A DNA stretch of 64,000 bases from Streptomyces cirratus (GTDB lineage Bacteria; Actinomycetota; Actinomycetes; Streptomycetales; Streptomycetaceae), in contig NZ_BMVP01000010.1 of assembly GCF_014650775.1 (NCBI RefSeq), positions 124,001 to 188,000 of the forward strand, given 5' to 3'. Positions 8,527 to 17,189 of this stretch are shown one piece after another. The translations under genes were made by a program, and so were the position numbers. Every line of letters starts with the position of its first letter. The stretch's first letter is position 1. Under the pieces are notes generated by a model. The model was given only the letters and a program-made list of their open reading frames with translations, ran no database searches and was not told the DNA's origin.

Positions 8527-9273
8527 TCAGACCTCGGGTCGCAGCATCGGCGGGTTGAGCAAGGTGGCCCCGCCGGCCCGGAACAGCTGGGCCGGGCGGC
8601 CTCCCTGACGGGTCGTGGTCCCTCCCGCCGGCACCAGGAACCCGGGGGTGCCGGTGACCTTGCGGTGGAAGTTGCGGGGGTCGAGCGCCACGCCCCACAC
8701 GGCCTCGTAGACCCGGCGCAGCTCTCCGACCGTGAACTCCGGCGGGCAGAAGGCGGTGGCCAGGGAGGAGTACTCGATCTTGGAGCGGGCCCGCTCCACA
8801 CCGTCCGCGAGGATCCTCGCGTGGTCGAAGGCGAGTCCCGCGGAGGCCTGTTCACCGGCCTCGAGCAGTTCGTCGACGGGGGCCCAGCGCGCACTGTTGG
8901 CGTCGCCGCCCGCCCGGGGCGCGGGCAGGTCGGGGGCCAGCACCAGGTGGGCCACGCTGACCACCCGCATCCTGGGGTCCCGCTTCGGGTCTCCGTACGT
9001 GGCGAGCTGTTCGAGGTGCGCGCCGTTGCCCACGCCCGGAACACCCGGATCGTGCGCGCACAGACCGGTTTCCTCGGAGAGTTCCCTGGCCGCGGCCGCC
9101 GCCAGATCCTCTTCGTCGCGCACGAAGCCGCCGGGCAGGGCCCATCGGCCCTGGAACGGCTGCTCACCCCGGCGGACGACCAGCGCGCAGAGCGCGTGGC
9201 GCCGTACGGTGAGCACGACCAGGTCGACGGTGACGGCGAAGGGCGGAAAGGCCGACGGGTCGTAGGGCGACAT
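8527..9273 (-). CDS. Nudix hydrolase-fold protein with C-terminal winged helix (NrtR-like)
   Basis: A 248-residue protein with two domains. Residues 13-150 form a Nudix domain with a complete Nudix box at 49-71 (G-x5-E-x7-REL-x-EETGL, ending AARELSEETGL). About 165-235 resemble the winged helix of the NrtR/COG4111 group (KIEYSSLATAFCPPEFTVGELRRVYEAVWG and NFHRKVTGTPGFL). NrtR proteins sense ADP-ribose and repress NAD-metabolism genes, while close relatives are ADP-ribose pyrophosphatases. Because the box is intact, hydrolase activity is possible as well as regulation. No NAD gene is adjacent, so targets would be elsewhere. The ATG at 9273 fits the family start. Confidence 0.85.
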   Translation of the reverse strand: MSPYDPSAFPPFAVTVDLVVLTVRRHALCALVVRRGEQPFQGRWALPGGFVRDEEDLAAAAARELSEETGLCAHDPGVPGVGNGAHLEQLATYGDPKRDPRMRVVSVAHLVLAPDLPAPRAGGDANSARWAPVDELLEAGEQASAGLAFDHARILADGVERARSKIEYSSLATAFCPPEFTVGELRRVYEAVWGVALDPRNFHRKVTGTPGFLVPAGGTTTRQGGRPAQLFRAGGATLLNPPMLRPEV

Positions 9274-9342
9274 GCCGCGATCATAGTCGTCTGCCTGACG
9301 ATAAACAGAGCTTTGGTGACCCCGGAGACGGTATTGCGGAGC

Positions 9343-11310
9343 TTAGCCTCCCAGTTGCAGCGCATCAGCCGCCACCTCCACCATGGCGAGCCCCAGACGG
9401 CTGACCCGTACGGCGAACGGTTCCCCGGCCACCCGCAGGCCCGACAGGCGCAGGGCGCCGAGCGGGGCGCCCGCGAGGGGTGCGAGGGCGACCGTCTTGC
9501 CGGGGGCGTCGGGGCGGATCCCGGCGAGCGCGGTCAGGACGTGGATCCCGGCCGCCGCGGCCACCGCGGCGGGACGGCAGGCAGCGGGGTGCGGGTAGGG
9601 GGCGCTGCCCGCGGTGCGCTGCTCCGCCGCGTACATCTCCGGCAGCCGGTACCCGAACCTCTCCGCGGCGTCGAGCAGGCCCCGCAGCAGCCCCGCCGCC
9701 TCCTTCTCGAAGCCGGCCTGGGCCAGGGCCGCCACCGCGACCGCGCTCTCGTGTACCCGTACCGCTCCGGAGCGGTGACCGAAGGGGTTGTGGCCCGGTT
9801 CGCGGGCCGCCATGCTCCGCAGGCCCCAGCCGGAGTCCATGGCCGGGGCCCCGAGCAGCCGGGCGAGCTGTTCGGTACGGACCCGGTCGAGCAAGCCGTC
9901 GGCGAGTCGGCCGCCGCCCAGCAGTCCGGTGTCCAGCAGGTGCGCGGCGGCGCCCGTCAGCCGGGGCAGCGGCCGCCCGTCGGGGTGCAGGGCCGCGGCC
10001 GGGCGCCCGCCGTCGGGGCCGTCGATCCAGAACGCGGTCCGGAACCTGGCCCGTAGTCCGGCCGCCCACTCCCGCCATTCCTCGGCGCCGTCCCGCCCGC
10101 ACCCGGCCAGCAGTTCGGCGCCGAGCAACGCGGCCCGGTGCGCGTGGGCCTGGGTTTCACAGCGCCGGGGTCCCGGGTCGGGGTCGGCCAGGAAGCCGTC
10201 CTCGCCCAGGGCCCCGCGCAGCCATCCGAGGCAGCGCTCCGCTGTCGGCAGCAGCCGGGCCACCTCCGCCTCGGGCAGCCCCCAACGCCACGCTTCGGCC
10301 AGCACCGCCGGGAAGGCGAGGGTGGCCTCCGTCCCGGTGCAGCAGGGCGGCAGCTGCGGTCCGGCCCCGCGCAGCGGCCCGGGGATCTTCCCGGCGTCGG
10401 GCCCTCGTCCGGTCGACTGGGTCCGGGCGAGGGTGCGCAGGGTGGCTCCGGCCAGGCCGGTGCCGAGCGGCAGGGCCATCCGGGCGGCCCACAGCGATTC
10501 GGCCGGGGCGAGACCGAGCCGCCAGGGGACCCCGGCCGCGGCGAAGGCGTCCCCCGGATCCGCGGGATCCCTCAGGAGCAGGGCTGCCAGATCCTCGGCG
10601 CTGGTACGGAACCAGGCCTCCGCCCTGGGGTCGTCCCCCTCGGCCCGCGCTTCGGACAGCGGGTTGGCCACCTGCCCGGCCGGGGCGCGCGCGGTGCGGA
10701 CACCGGTGGTCCGGAGCTCGATGGTGCGGCTTTCACCCGGCCCGAGGTCGAGCTGCCAGCGGAGCAGGCCCGAGGAGGCGAGGGAGTCGTCGGGGGCCGG
10801 CTCCGCGGTGGTGACGGCATGCACCTCACCGGTGCTCCAGCGCAGCCCGGCGGCGTGCACCCCGGCCGGGAGCTCCGCTCCGGTGCGGCCGGCCGCCACG
10901 GCGGCCAGTTCCGCCAAGTCGGTGCCGAGCGCGAGCTCCACGGGCAGGCGCACCCGCCTGGCCGCATAGCTGTGCAGGGTGATCCGCTCGGTGCCGTCGG
11001 CGTGCCGCACCCGCTCGACGCCGATGTCCGGGTCCGGGCCGGCCTCGGCTCCAGTGCGGACGGTGGCGGTGAAGGCCGCCCGGTCCGCCCCGAGGCTGCG
11101 CCCTTGGACGGCGACCGGTTCCCGGCCCCCGACGCGCAGGACGCACCGGGAGAGCAGCCGGCGTCCCGCGCGGTAGATCCCGTCGAGTCCCCGACCGGTC
11201 AGTTGGCCGTGCTCGGGCGAGATGACCAGGCAGGGTGCGGCGACGCAGATGACGGCGCCGTGCACGGGCGGCAACTCGGGCCTGCGGGGCGGAGGTACGG
11301 GGTGGGCCAT
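9343..11310 (-). CDS. Glycogen-debranching-type glycoside hydrolase (GDE N-terminal domain plus alpha/alpha toroid)
   Basis: A cytoplasmic 655-residue protein. The N-terminal 210 residues or so match the beta-rich glycogen debranching N-terminal domain (start AVICVAAPCLVISPEHGQL, then GLDGIYRAGRRLLSRCVLRV). The C-terminal 400 residues are an alpha/alpha-toroid, amylo-alpha-1,6-glucosidase/MGH1-like catalytic region, with SGWGLRSMAAREPGHNPFGH near the end and RFGYRLPEMYAAEQR. Likely substrates are alpha-glucans or trehalose/maltose-type oligosaccharides. The exact specificity is not readable. The ATG at 11310 is chosen because the family domain starts about 18 residues later, and the 210 upstream in-frame codons look like shadow sequence. 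Monocistronic. Confidence 0.85.
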   Translation of the reverse strand: MAHPVPPPRRPELPPVHGAVICVAAPCLVISPEHGQLTGRGLDGIYRAGRRLLSRCVLRVGGREPVAVQGRSLGADRAAFTATVRTGAEAGPDPDIGVERVRHADGTERITLHSYAARRVRLPVELALGTDLAELAAVAAGRTGAELPAGVHAAGLRWSTGEVHAVTTAEPAPDDSLASSGLLRWQLDLGPGESRTIELRTTGVRTARAPAGQVANPLSEARAEGDDPRAEAWFRTSAEDLAALLLRDPADPGDAFAAAGVPWRLGLAPAESLWAARMALPLGTGLAGATLRTLARTQSTGRGPDAGKIPGPLRGAGPQLPPCCTGTEATLAFPAVLAEAWRWGLPEAEVARLLPTAERCLGWLRGALGEDGFLADPDPGPRRCETQAHAHRAALLGAELLAGCGRDGAEEWREWAAGLRARFRTAFWIDGPDGGRPAAALHPDGRPLPRLTGAAAHLLDTGLLGGGRLADGLLDRVRTEQLARLLGAPAMDSGWGLRSMAAREPGHNPFGHRSGAVRVHESAVAVAALAQAGFEKEAAGLLRGLLDAAERFGYRLPEMYAAEQRTAGSAPYPHPAACRPAAVAAAAGIHVLTALAGIRPDAPGKTVALAPLAGAPLGALRLSGLRVAGEPFAVRVSRLGLAMVEVAADALQLGG

Positions 11311-11810
11311 GCGTCGCCTTGTCTGCGCTCCGGTCCGTTTTGCTGGTCGGCGGGGCCGGTCACCCACCACCGCCCAGCTGAACGCCCCTACCCGTGCCCG
11401 GGTCACGGGCCCCGCCGACGCTCGAGCCGGATGCCGGGCCCAGGAGCCACCCCCGGAGATCCCCCGATCGGGTCGGCGGCGGCGCGGGACACCGGCCCTC
11501 CCCTGCCCGGCCCGCGAACAGCCGAGGGCCTGCGCGGGGCGCGGCTCAGGCCACGGGCCGCGCAAGGCCTGTGCATGGATCGGCCCGAGCCGCGAGCCGG
11601 CGACGGCCCGGGCAACGCAGGACCGGAGCGGTGACGCTCCCGGTAAGCGGTGACCGGGCAGCCCCCGCACTGCGCAGGCGACCCCCCGCAGCCGCACCAC
11701 CGCAGCCCACCGCCGGAAGGGGCCGGGCCACCTTCCGCGGCATCCCCGGGGATCCGGACCACGGAGCGGGACGCCCCGCAGCCGCCCTCCCCCTGTCCCC
11801 CGCTGCCGGT
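11311..11810. other. 500-bp gap upstream of the debranching-type gene
   Basis: No gene of normal character is visible here. Open frames on both strands are low-complexity Pro/Arg/Gly readings of GC-rich DNA. The region holds the promoter and leader of the debranching-type gene and the 3' flank of the DUF4192 gene. A perfect 12-bp inverted repeat (GTCGGCGGGGCC at 11346-11357 with its complement at 11408-11419) could fold as a long stem in the leader. Confidence 0.45.
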
Positions 11811-13073
11811 TCACCGCTCGCTCCCCGCACCCCGGCGGGACTGGCGGCGGTCCGCCTTGGAGCGGCGGCCGGGTGGGCGGTTGCCCGTGGCCGGGCGCTT
11901 TCGGCGAGGTTCCCGGCGCCTGCGCTCCTCCCGCAGGCACTCCCTGAGTCCCTCCGGATCGATGCCTTCGTTGCAGGCGTGGTGGAGGAGCTGGGCGAAC
12001 CGGTAGTCGGCGTCCGCCTGTAGCGCGAGCCCGAGCACGATCCGCGCGGTCGGCTCGTCACCGGTGGACCACGACACCCAGCCGGCAAGGGTCAGGGGGG
12101 CGGCGGCGTGTTCCCCGTACGCCCCGACGCAGCGCCGGGCCAGGGCCCGCCACAGCCGCAGGGCCGGCCCCGCCTCCTCGTCCTCCATCCATTCGGCGGC
12201 GATGTCACGGATCTCCCGGTCCTGGAGACCGATGATCAGCGCGGCCGCCTCGTCGTGGCCGAGCAGAGCGTCGTCCCAGCCGTCCGCTCCCGGGCCGGTC
12301 TCGGCCGGCGGCGCCAGCGTCAGCCGCCGCATCAAGCTCCTGGCCAGCGCGAGGGTCTCCGCGCCGACCTCCTCCCGGCTCGCCCCGTCGAGGATCTTCG
12401 GCACCAGGGCGACGGCCGCTCGCTCCAGGGCCTTCTCCTGCTCGACGGCTTCCGCACCGCCCAGAGGTGCCAGGCGGCCCTCGATCTCCTTGAGCGATCC
12501 CCGGACCTGGATCCCGGCGAAGGTGGCTGCGGCGGCCATGACCGAGGTGCCCGGCAGGGCCATCGGGTTGCCTTCCGCCGGGCAGCACCGCTCGTCGGGG
12601 CACGTGTAGGACCAATAGCGGCCGCCGGAGAGGCACAGGGCCTCCATGACGGGCACGTCGAGCGCCCCGCAGGCCAGCCGCAGCCGGTGGGCGAGCGGCC
12701 GCAGCCGGGTCATCACCCGCTGCGCGCTCTCCCCGCCGAGCGGGTCCTGACAGAGGTAGACGACGATCCCGTCGGGCTTGCCGCCCCGGCGTTCACTGCC
12801 CCGGATCAGGGTCTCGGCGACCTGGCGGGCGGTGTCCTCCCATTCCGAGGGCGACGCTGGGATGCCTACCCGAAGGCGCCCGCCGAAGCGGCCGCCTTCG
12901 CCGTGGACCGCGACGAGGACCAGGGAGTCGGTCGGGTGGAAGCCGAGCATGTAGGGCAGCGCGTCGGCCAGCTCGGCCGGACTGCGCAGGGTGATCTGGG
13001 ACGCCGTGGGTGAACCGGAGGGGCTGGTGGACCGCCGTCCGGCCGGACTGGGTGATTCGTGGTTCTTCGTCAT
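11811..13073 (-). CDS. DUF4192 domain-containing protein
   Basis: A 420-residue actinobacterial protein of the DUF4192 family, recognised by the opening of its domain (ITLRSPAELADALPYMLGFHPTDSLVLVAVHG at about residues 28-59) and by the alternating hydrophobic strands that follow. Function is not established. It is soluble with no signal peptide. The last 40 residues are very basic (Arg/Lys clusters around REERRRREPRRKR), which could bind nucleic acid. The ATG at 13073 follows a region shared with the divergent recQ promoter (131 bases between starts). That arrangement is common in Streptomyces and suggests co-regulation, not necessarily shared function. Confidence 0.88.
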   Translation of the reverse strand: MTKNHESPSPAGRRSTSPSGSPTASQITLRSPAELADALPYMLGFHPTDSLVLVAVHGEGGRFGGRLRVGIPASPSEWEDTARQVAETLIRGSERRGGKPDGIVVYLCQDPLGGESAQRVMTRLRPLAHRLRLACGALDVPVMEALCLSGGRYWSYTCPDERCCPAEGNPMALPGTSVMAAAATFAGIQVRGSLKEIEGRLAPLGGAEAVEQEKALERAAVALVPKILDGASREEVGAETLALARSLMRRLTLAPPAETGPGADGWDDALLGHDEAAALIIGLQDREIRDIAAEWMEDEEAGPALRLWRALARRCVGAYGEHAAAPLTLAGWVSWSTGDEPTARIVLGLALQADADYRFAQLLHHACNEGIDPEGLRECLREERRRREPRRKRPATGNRPPGRRSKADRRQSRRGAGSER

Positions 13074-13204
13074 GCGTCGACGGTCCCGTGCCTGATCATT
13101 TCGCGAAAGGCCTGTGGATAACCCCCAAACTCGTCCAGTTTTCAACATCCACAGGCCCCGTGCGGCATTGGCGCGATGTCAGAGGCATCAGGTTGCATGG
13201 GGGC
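13074..13204. promoter_or_regulatory. Divergent promoter region, DUF4192 gene / recQ
   Basis: 131 bases between divergent starts. It is relatively AT-rich around 13095-13150, and CCTGTGGATAAC at 13110 and ATCCACAGG at 13147 form an interrupted inverted repeat (CCTGTGGAT with ATCCACAGG, 9-bp arms, about 28 bases apart). CTGTGGATAA also resembles a DnaA box (TTATCCACA on the other strand). I propose it as a shared control site, with modest confidence. Confidence 0.45.
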
Positions 13205-15364
13205 ATGAACGCAGACCTGAGGTCCTCGGCCGATTCCGTACTCGCCCGCCTGGTGGGCGACCCCACGGGCACCGCTCGGCTGCGCGAGGACCAGTGGCGC
13301 GCGATCGAGGCCCTCGTCGCGGACAAGCGGCGTGCGCTGGTGGTCCAGCGCACGGGCTGGGGCAAGTCCGCGGTCTACTTCGTCGCCACCTCGCTGCTGC
13401 GCGCCGGCGGAGCCGGTCCCACCGTGATCGTCTCCCCGCTGCTCGCGCTGATGCGCAATCAGGTCGAGGCCGCCGCCCGGGCGGGCATCCACGCCCGCAC
13501 CATCAATTCCGCCAATCCCGAGGAGTGGGAAGGGATCCAGGCCGAAGTCGCGGCAGGTGAGGTCGATGTCCTCCTGGTCAGCCCGGAGCGGCTCAACAAC
13601 CCTGACTTCCGGGACCAGGTGCTGCCCAAGCTGTCCGCCGCAACGGGCCTCCTCGTGGTCGACGAGGCGCACTGCATCTCCGACTGGGGGCACGACTTCC
13701 GCCCCGACTACCGACGGCTGCGCACCATGCTCGCCGATCTGCCGCCGGGCGTCCCCGTGCTGGCCACCACCGCCACGGCGAACGCCCGCGTGACCGCTGA
13801 CGTCGCCGAGCAGCTGGGGACCGGCGCCGGGACGGACGCCCTGGTGCTGCGCGGCCCGCTGGACCGGGAGAGCCTGAGCCTGTCGGTGCTCTCCCTCCCC
13901 GACGCGGCGCACCGGCTGGCCTGGCTCGCCGACCACCTCGGCGAGCTCCCCGGCTCCGGGATCATCTACACGCTGACCGTGGCCGCCGCCGAGGAGGTCA
14001 CCGCCTACCTGCGTCACCGGGGTCATACGGTCTCCTCGTACACGGGCAAGACCGAGAACGCCGACCGCGAGCAGGCCGAGAACGACCTCCAGGCCAACCG
14101 GGTCAAGGCCCTCGTCGCCACGTCCGCCCTGGGCATGGGCTTCGACAAGCCCGACCTGGGATTCGTCGTACACCTGGGCTCACCCTCCTCCCCCATCGCC
14201 TACTACCAGCAGGTGGGCCGCGCCGGCCGAGGCGTGGAGCACGCCGAGGTGCTGCTGCTGCCGGGCCGTGAAGACGAGGCCATCTGGCAGTACTTCGCCT
14301 CCGTGGCGTTCCCGCCCGAGGAGCAGGTGCGCCGCACTCTCGACGTACTGGCCCAGGCGGGGCGGCCGTTGTCGCTGCCCGCGCTGGAACCGCTGGTCGA
14401 CCTTCGGCGCACCCGCCTGGAGACGATGCTCAAGGTCCTGGACGTGGACGGCGCCGTACACCGGGTGAAGGGCGGCTGGACGTCGACGGGCGAGGCCTGG
14501 ACCTACGACGCCGAGCGCTACGCGTGGGTGGCCAGGCAGCGGGCGGCCGAACAGCAGGCGATGCGTGACTACGCGTCGACCACCGGATGCCGGATGGAGT
14601 TCCTGCGCCGCCAGCTCGACGACGAGGAAGCGATGCCCTGCGGCCGCTGCGACAACTGCGCGGGAGCCCGCTTCACGGCGGAGGTCTCCAGCACCGCCCT
14701 GGACACCGCCCGAGGCGAACTGGGGCGTCCCGGCGTCGAACTGGAGCCCCGCAAGATGTGGCCGACCGGCCTCGCGGCCGTGGGCGTGGACCTCAAGGGC
14801 CGCATCCCGGCCGGGGAACAGGCTTCCACGGGCCGTGCGCTCGGCCGGCTCTCCGACATCGGCTGGGGCAACCGGCTGCGCCCGATGCTCGCACGGCAGG
14901 CACCGGATCAGCCGGTTCCGGACGATGTCGCGCAGGCGGTGGTGGCGGTGCTCGCCGACTGGGCGCGGGGGCCCGGTGGTTGGGCTTCGCAGGCTCCGGA
15001 CGCTCCCGCACGGCCGATCGGCGTGGTCGCGTTGCCCTCGCGCAGCCGCCCGCAGCTGGTCGGCTCCCTGGCGGCGCGGATCGCCGAGGTCGGGAGGATG
15101 CCGATGCTCGGAGCGCTCTCCTACACGGACGAGGCCCCGGAGTTCGGGCTCCCCTCCTCCAACAGCGCCCAACGCGTCCGAGGGCTCCATCTGGCCTTGA
15201 CCGTACCTCCTGCCCTGGCTGCCACACTGGCGCAGGCGGACGGTCCGGTGCTCCTCGTGGACGACCGCGCGGAGAGCGGCTGGACGCTCGCGGTGGCCGC
15301 CCGGCTGCTCCGCCGGGCGGGCGCGAAGGAGGTGTTCCCCCTGGTGCTGGCGCTCCAGCCATAA
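13205..15364 (+). CDS. recQ: RecQ-family ATP-dependent DNA helicase
   Basis: A superfamily 2 3'-5' helicase for recombination and repair, 719 residues. The Q-motif region REDQWRAIEAL (27-37) is followed by Walker A QRTGWGKS at 48-55 (Lys54), DEAH at 153-156 within the RecQ-type VVDEAHCISDWGHDFRPDYR, and the helicase C-terminal domain (SYTGKTENADREQAENDLQ, ALGMGFDKPDLGFVVHLG, QQVGRAGRG). A RecQ zinc-binding segment has cysteines around CRMEFLRRQLDD and CGRCDNC. The last 200 residues (from about 520) carry an extra domain ending in SGWTLAVAARLLRRAGAKEV, a phosphoribosyltransferase-like pattern found in Streptomyces RecQ paralogues. The ATG at 13205 fits the family N-terminus. The longer frame upstream has no family support. 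Confidence 0.92.
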   Translation: MNADLRSSADSVLARLVGDPTGTARLREDQWRAIEALVADKRRALVVQRTGWGKSAVYFVATSLLRAGGAGPTVIVSPLLALMRNQVEAAARAGIHARTINSANPEEWEGIQAEVAAGEVDVLLVSPERLNNPDFRDQVLPKLSAATGLLVVDEAHCISDWGHDFRPDYRRLRTMLADLPPGVPVLATTATANARVTADVAEQLGTGAGTDALVLRGPLDRESLSLSVLSLPDAAHRLAWLADHLGELPGSGIIYTLTVAAAEEVTAYLRHRGHTVSSYTGKTENADREQAENDLQANRVKALVATSALGMGFDKPDLGFVVHLGSPSSPIAYYQQVGRAGRGVEHAEVLLLPGREDEAIWQYFASVAFPPEEQVRRTLDVLAQAGRPLSLPALEPLVDLRRTRLETMLKVLDVDGAVHRVKGGWTSTGEAWTYDAERYAWVARQRAAEQQAMRDYASTTGCRMEFLRRQLDDEEAMPCGRCDNCAGARFTAEVSSTALDTARGELGRPGVELEPRKMWPTGLAAVGVDLKGRIPAGEQASTGRALGRLSDIGWGNRLRPMLARQAPDQPVPDDVAQAVVAVLADWARGPGGWASQAPDAPARPIGVVALPSRSRPQLVGSLAARIAEVGRMPMLGALSYTDEAPEFGLPSSNSAQRVRGLHLALTVPPALAATLAQADGPVLLVDDRAESGWTLAVAARLLRRAGAKEVFPLVLALQP

Positions 15365-15578
15365 CGAATGCGTCATGCGCGGCGTGGCGGGGCAAGGATA
15401 TGAACGGCATACCGGCGAATTCCGGTCGGTGGCCCCAAATGCTCATTGCCCCATGCTCGCGGGCCACGCGAGAATCGGAGAGCTCCCGCTCGGCTCGTCG
15501 GCACTCTCCAGGGCCGTGCCGCGGCGCGCCCACATCCCAGCCGTGCCCGTTCGCGGGCGTGTACCCGAAGGGAGGACC

Positions 15579-16208
15579 GTGACCATCGGATTCGCCCCGC
15601 CCTCGACCACGTCCCTGACCACGGCCACCGGCGGCGCCAGCCGGCACGGCAGACTGCTCGAACCCGCCGAGTGGTCGGCCGCGGGGGTGCCCCTGCTGAG
15701 CAATCCGCGCGAGGTCGTCAGCGGGCTGCACTCCAGGCACCATCCCGTGCCGTCCACCGCCGTGATCGCCGTACTCGACCCGGAGGAACGGCTCGTGGCG
15801 AGCGCCTCGTTCGTGCAACGGTCGGTATCGGCCGACGGGTGGGAGTACCGCAACGCCCTGCTGTCCCGGCTGCGTCGCGTCCTGCCGCACGACCTGCGGC
15901 GCCGGACGCCGGTGCGCACGGCGGTGCTGCTGTACTGCCGCGAGGGCGACGAGCGGTGGACCGAGGAGGACGGCGCCTGGATGTGGGGGCTGCGGGACGC
16001 CTGCACCCTGCACGGGCTGCGCTGCGGGGCGTACATCACGCTGACGCGCGGAGGCTGGCAGGTGCTCGGCGAGGGCCGCGGCGGCCGCAGACCCAGCTCT
16101 GATTCCCGCCCCGAGTTCCTCGGCGCCACGTCGGCCGAACCGGCCCAGGCGCCCCTGCGCACGGTCGGCGGCGCGGCGGCGGCGCTGCGCCACACCGCCG
16201 CACGCTGA
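15579..16208 (+). CDS. Conserved Streptomyces protein of unknown function
   Basis: A 209-residue soluble protein I cannot assign to a characterised family. The GTG start at 15579 has a near-perfect AAGGGAGGA 2-3 bases upstream. The core (about 55-165) alternates strands and helices: STAVIAVLDPEERLVASASF, then RTAVLLYCREGDERWTEEDG, WMWGLRDACTLHGLRCGAY and ITLTRGGWQVLGEGR. The order is faintly like a RadC-type JAB domain, but the metal-binding HxHPSG element is absent. The C-terminal 40 residues are Ala/Pro/Arg low complexity. It follows recQ after 214 bases on the same strand, and its neighbours are DNA-repair and RNase H genes. That context hints at nucleic-acid metabolism but proves nothing. 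Confidence 0.75.
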   Translation: MTIGFAPPSTTSLTTATGGASRHGRLLEPAEWSAAGVPLLSNPREVVSGLHSRHHPVPSTAVIAVLDPEERLVASASFVQRSVSADGWEYRNALLSRLRRVLPHDLRRRTPVRTAVLLYCREGDERWTEEDGAWMWGLRDACTLHGLRCGAYITLTRGGWQVLGEGRGGRRPSSDSRPEFLGATSAEPAQAPLRTVGGAAAALRHTAAR

Positions 16209-16317
16209 GCCCGTCCCGCCGCTACGGCATCCGCACGACAGCCTCGGCACCGCGCCCTCAGCCGGCGTCGCACGGCAGTCCCGGCACCGCGTCCTCGGAC
16301 GCGCACACCGCGCCCTC

Positions 16318-16365
16318 GACACCGCCGTAGCGCGACACCGCCGTGGCTGGACACCGCCGTGGACC
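16318..16365. repeat. 16-bp direct repeat, three copies
   Basis: GACACCGCCGT recurs at exact 16-base spacing (16318, 16334, 16350) in the 265-base convergent intergenic region 16209-16473. Downstream, GCGGGGCCGG near 16418-16427 pairs imperfectly with CCGGCCCGCCCCGC at 16431-16444, probably the terminator for one or both flanking genes. Confidence 0.65.
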
Positions 16366-16473
16366 GAACCGCTCCGCTGAGCCGGGGCGAGCGGCGCGGT
16401 CAGGAGGCGGGGCTGCAGCGGGGCCGGCTCCCGGCCCGCCCCGCTCTCCCCGCTCGTACCGGAGTACGGGCCG

Positions 16474-17130
16474 TCAGACCCCCGCGCCGAGCACGGAGTT
16501 GATCTGCTGCGCGTCGCCGCACACGATCAGCAGTGCACCGGCCCGGGCGAGCGCGACCGGCAGCGCGCCGGCCACCGCGTCGACCGGACCACCGTTGGCC
16601 GCGAAGACCACGACGGGACGGCCCGCGGCGCGCTCGGCCTGCGCCGCGTCCGCATAGAACACGTCGTCCCGGGCATCGTGCTGCGCCCAGTACGCGGTCT
16701 CACCGAAGGACAGTTCGTGCGCGGCCCACGGGTGCGGGTCGCCGGTGGTCAGCACCAGGATGTCGCCGGGCGCGCGCCCGGTGTCGAGCAGCAGGTCGAC
16801 GGCCTCCTCGGCCGCGTCCAGCGCGCCCTCGACCGAAGCCGGGATCAGCTGGACCTGGGGTACCGCCGCCGAGACGGAGGGTGTGGTGGGGGCTGCGGGT
16901 CCGGGGATGGTGGCCTGCGCCGCACGCTGCACGGGCGGGGCGGGCCTGGGGGCGCCTCCCGCGCGGCCGGCCGCTGCGGGGGAGGGCCCGGGGCGCCCGG
17001 GCCGGGGTACGGCTGCGGGACGCGGACCAGGTACGGGGCGGGGGGTCTGCGCGGTGCGGCTCGCGGCCGGCGTAACGCGGGGACCCTGGGCACTCTCGTG
17101 AATCTGAGGCTCCTCGGGGGTGAGAGGCAT
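16474..17130 (-). CDS. Ala/Pro-rich protein with a helicase C-terminal-like domain
   Basis: A 218-residue protein. Residues 1-95 are Pro/Ala/Arg-rich and probably disordered. Residues 96-218 (VQLIPASVEGALDAAEEAVDLLLDTGRAPGDILVLTTGDPHPWAAHELSF, YWAQHDARDDVFYADAAQ, RPVVVFAANGG, ALLIVCGD) resemble the C-terminal RecA-like subdomain of UvrD/HelD-type helicases, where the LTTG..HP, VFYG and final VCGD elements recur. No Walker A is present, so it cannot be a helicase alone. The ATG at 17130 with GGGGGTGA-type purines nearby gives this length. It lies 59 bases downstream of rnhB on the same strand. The similarity is from memory. Function is unknown. Confidence 0.7.
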   Translation of the reverse strand: MPLTPEEPQIHESAQGPRVTPAASRTAQTPRPVPGPRPAAVPRPGRPGPSPAAAGRAGGAPRPAPPVQRAAQATIPGPAAPTTPSVSAAVPQVQLIPASVEGALDAAEEAVDLLLDTGRAPGDILVLTTGDPHPWAAHELSFGETAYWAQHDARDDVFYADAAQAERAAGRPVVVFAANGGPVDAVAGALPVALARAGALLIVCGDAQQINSVLGAGV

Positions 17131-17189
17131 GAGTTGACATCTATCAAACACCGGTACGAAACGTACCGGCGGATGGCACGTGGACGCGA

